Assembly: GCF_018207095.1 (NCBI RefSeq) | Contig: NZ_QOCZ01000048.1 | Coordinates: 1 to 32,304 of the forward strand | DNA: 32,304 nucleotides | DNA from: Nocardiopsis sp. MG754419 | Lineage (GTDB): Bacteria; Actinomycetota; Actinomycetes; Streptosporangiales; Streptosporangiaceae | Reading direction: 5' to 3' | In this document: positions 31,600 through 32,304 of the stretch, piece by piece | Layout of the letters: each line of letters begins with the position of its first letter | Position numbering within the stretch: the stretch's first letter is position 1 | Position numbers and translations under genes: made by a program | Notes under the pieces: generated by a model | Told to the model about the DNA's origin: nothing | Database searches by the model: none | Seen by the model: the letters and a program-made list of their open reading frames with translations, nothing else

Positions 31600-32160
31600 A
31601 TGCGGACGATGGCCGCGGACCCCATGACCGAAACCGCTGACACCCAGCCCGGCTGGTTCTCCTCCGAGGAACTGGAGAGCGTCCGCGCCCGCATGCCCGT
31701 GCTCTACGTCCAGGCGGTGCCCGTTCGTGTGGACGAGAGCGGGGCGGTGACACACGTCGGCCTGCTCATGCGGGCCGACCCCGACGGCAGCTTCAACCGC
31801 TCGGTGGTCTCCGGCCGGGTCCTCTACCACGAGCGGGTGCGCGACGCGCTCCTGCGTCACTTGGAAAAGGACCTTGGACCGGTCGCCCTGCCGCGCATCC
31901 CCAGCTCGCCCCAGCCCTTCACGATCGCCGAGTACTTCCCCACCCCCGGGACCACACCGTTCCACGACCCCCGCCAGCACGCGGTGGCCATGGCCTACGT
32001 CGTCCCGGTGAGCGGCGACTGCCAACCCCGGCAGGACGCCCTGGACCTGGTGTGGTTCACGCCCGAGGAGGCCACGAGCCCGGACGTGCGGGCGGACATG
32101 CAGGGCGGTCAGGGCGTCCTGGTACGCCAGGCCCTGGCCTACGTCGGTCACGCCCCCTAG
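31600..32160 (+). CDS. DUF4916/NUDIX-like hydrolase
   Basis: A 186-residue cytosolic protein recognisable as the actinobacterial DUF4916 family, which is placed in the NUDIX superfamily. Conserved stretches are MPVLYVQAVPVRVDESGAV, SGRVLYHERVRDALLRHLEK, DLGPVALPRIPSSPQPFTIA and EYFPTPGTTPFHDPRQHAVA. The segment that corresponds to the NUDIX box is degenerate (no full GX5EX7REUXEEXGU), so catalysis is uncertain. The family's substrate is unknown. Start choice is uncertain: ATG 31600 is the first, with ATG 31624 near where homologues usually begin. A GGGAGGGAG lies some 18 bases upstream of the former. A large compound hairpin sits in its leader. Confidence 0.8.
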   Translation: MRTMAADPMTETADTQPGWFSSEELESVRARMPVLYVQAVPVRVDESGAVTHVGLLMRADPDGSFNRSVVSGRVLYHERVRDALLRHLEKDLGPVALPRIPSSPQPFTIAEYFPTPGTTPFHDPRQHAVAMAYVVPVSGDCQPRQDALDLVWFTPEEATSPDVRADMQGGQGVLVRQALAYVGHAP

Positions 32161-32181
32161 ATCCCCGCGGGGTCGCCGTGA

Positions 32182-32212
32182 GCGGCGGCCCCGCCCTCTT
32201 CGGGGGCGCCGC
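32182..32212 (+). terminator. Terminator of the DUF4916 gene
   Basis: An 11-bp stem with one internal mismatch (32182-32192 with 32202-32212) and a 9-nt loop, 22 bases after the stop and directly before the next promoter. Confidence 0.7.
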
Positions 32213-32216
32213 GCAC

Positions 32217-32263
32217 TTGTGGGTCGGGGTCGTGCGACTTATTATGACTGACCAGTCAGTCAT
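32217..32263 (+). promoter_or_regulatory. Strong promoter overlapped by a perfect TetR-type operator
   Basis: TTGTGG (32217-32222) and TATTAT (32240-32245) are 17 bases apart. ATGACTGACCAGTCAGTCAT (32244-32263) has perfect 9-bp arms around CA and covers the end of the -10 and the start site, the classic place for a repressor. The half-site GACTGAC is typical of TetR/AcrR-family operators. The gene that follows could be the repressor itself or a target such as an efflux pump. Confidence 0.85.
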
Positions 32264-32281
32264 TTATACCGGGAGGCCACG

Positions 32282-32304
32282 ATGACGTCGTCCCCGTCCC
32301 GAGC
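32282..32304 (+). CDS. Start of a gene cut by the window edge, possibly a TetR-family regulator
   Basis: ATG at 32282 has GGGAGG five bases upstream and lies directly behind the promoter/operator. Only seven codons (MTSSPSR) and part of an eighth are inside the window, so the product cannot be identified. A self-repressing TetR regulator is suggested by the operator alone. Confidence 0.5.

Overview
The DNA is very GC-rich, has near-saturated G/C at third codon positions, uses GTG starts and ends its transcripts with long perfect GC stems that lack a T-tract. All of this fits a filamentous actinobacterium. Several proteins (a fused 2Fe-2S/molybdopterin oxidoreductase, a PucR regulator, a ribbon-helix-helix/SPFH pair, a DUF4916-like NUDIX protein) have the look of Nocardiopsis or Streptomyces relatives; the genus is my inference, not something the sequence proves. 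I see no rRNA, tRNA, CRISPR array, insertion sequence or prophage.

Left part (1-8.1 kb): an AzgA-type purine permease converges on a DctA-type dicarboxylate symporter. A two-gene molybdenum hydroxylase operon follows: a polypeptide joining the 2Fe-2S and Mo-cofactor modules, then an FAD subunit that carries four cysteines suited to a 4Fe-4S cluster. It has its own promoter with an overlapping operator. A cytoplasmic HtrA-like protease follows a perfect terminator.

Middle (8.1-14.3 kb): a leftward operon of a PLP aminotransferase and a D-Ala-D-Ala-ligase-type ATP-grasp enzyme. To the right lie a possible 19-residue peptide gene, a small lipoprotein, and about 1.4 kb of decayed sequence holding a frameshifted SnoaL-like fragment, a MarR-like C-terminal fragment and an orphan inverted-repeat array. 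A GAF-domain regulator closes this part.

Catabolic island (14.8-26.7 kb): a PucR-type regulator is divergent from an operon of a sodium:solute symporter, an agmatinase/guanidinobutyrase and a ThDP-dependent 2-oxoacid decarboxylase. An aldehyde dehydrogenase of the gamma-aminobutyraldehyde type, a dimethylargininase-like hydrolase, a zinc alcohol dehydrogenase and an FAD-binding dehydrogenase follow. Together the decarboxylase, aldehyde dehydrogenase and ureohydrolase would turn 2-ketoarginine into 4-guanidinobutanal, 4-guanidinobutanoate and finally urea plus GABA. This is the best candidate for a coherent system in the window; the assignment is inferred from families and order.

Right part (26.9-32.3 kb): a ribbon-helix-helix protein and an SPFH membrane protein form a leftward operon, divergent from two bacterial PH-domain membrane proteins (YdbS/YdbT-like). 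Then come a STAS anti-sigma-factor antagonist, a DUF4916 NUDIX-like protein preceded by a large compound hairpin, and at the right edge the first codons of a gene behind a strong promoter overlapped by a perfect TetR-type operator.
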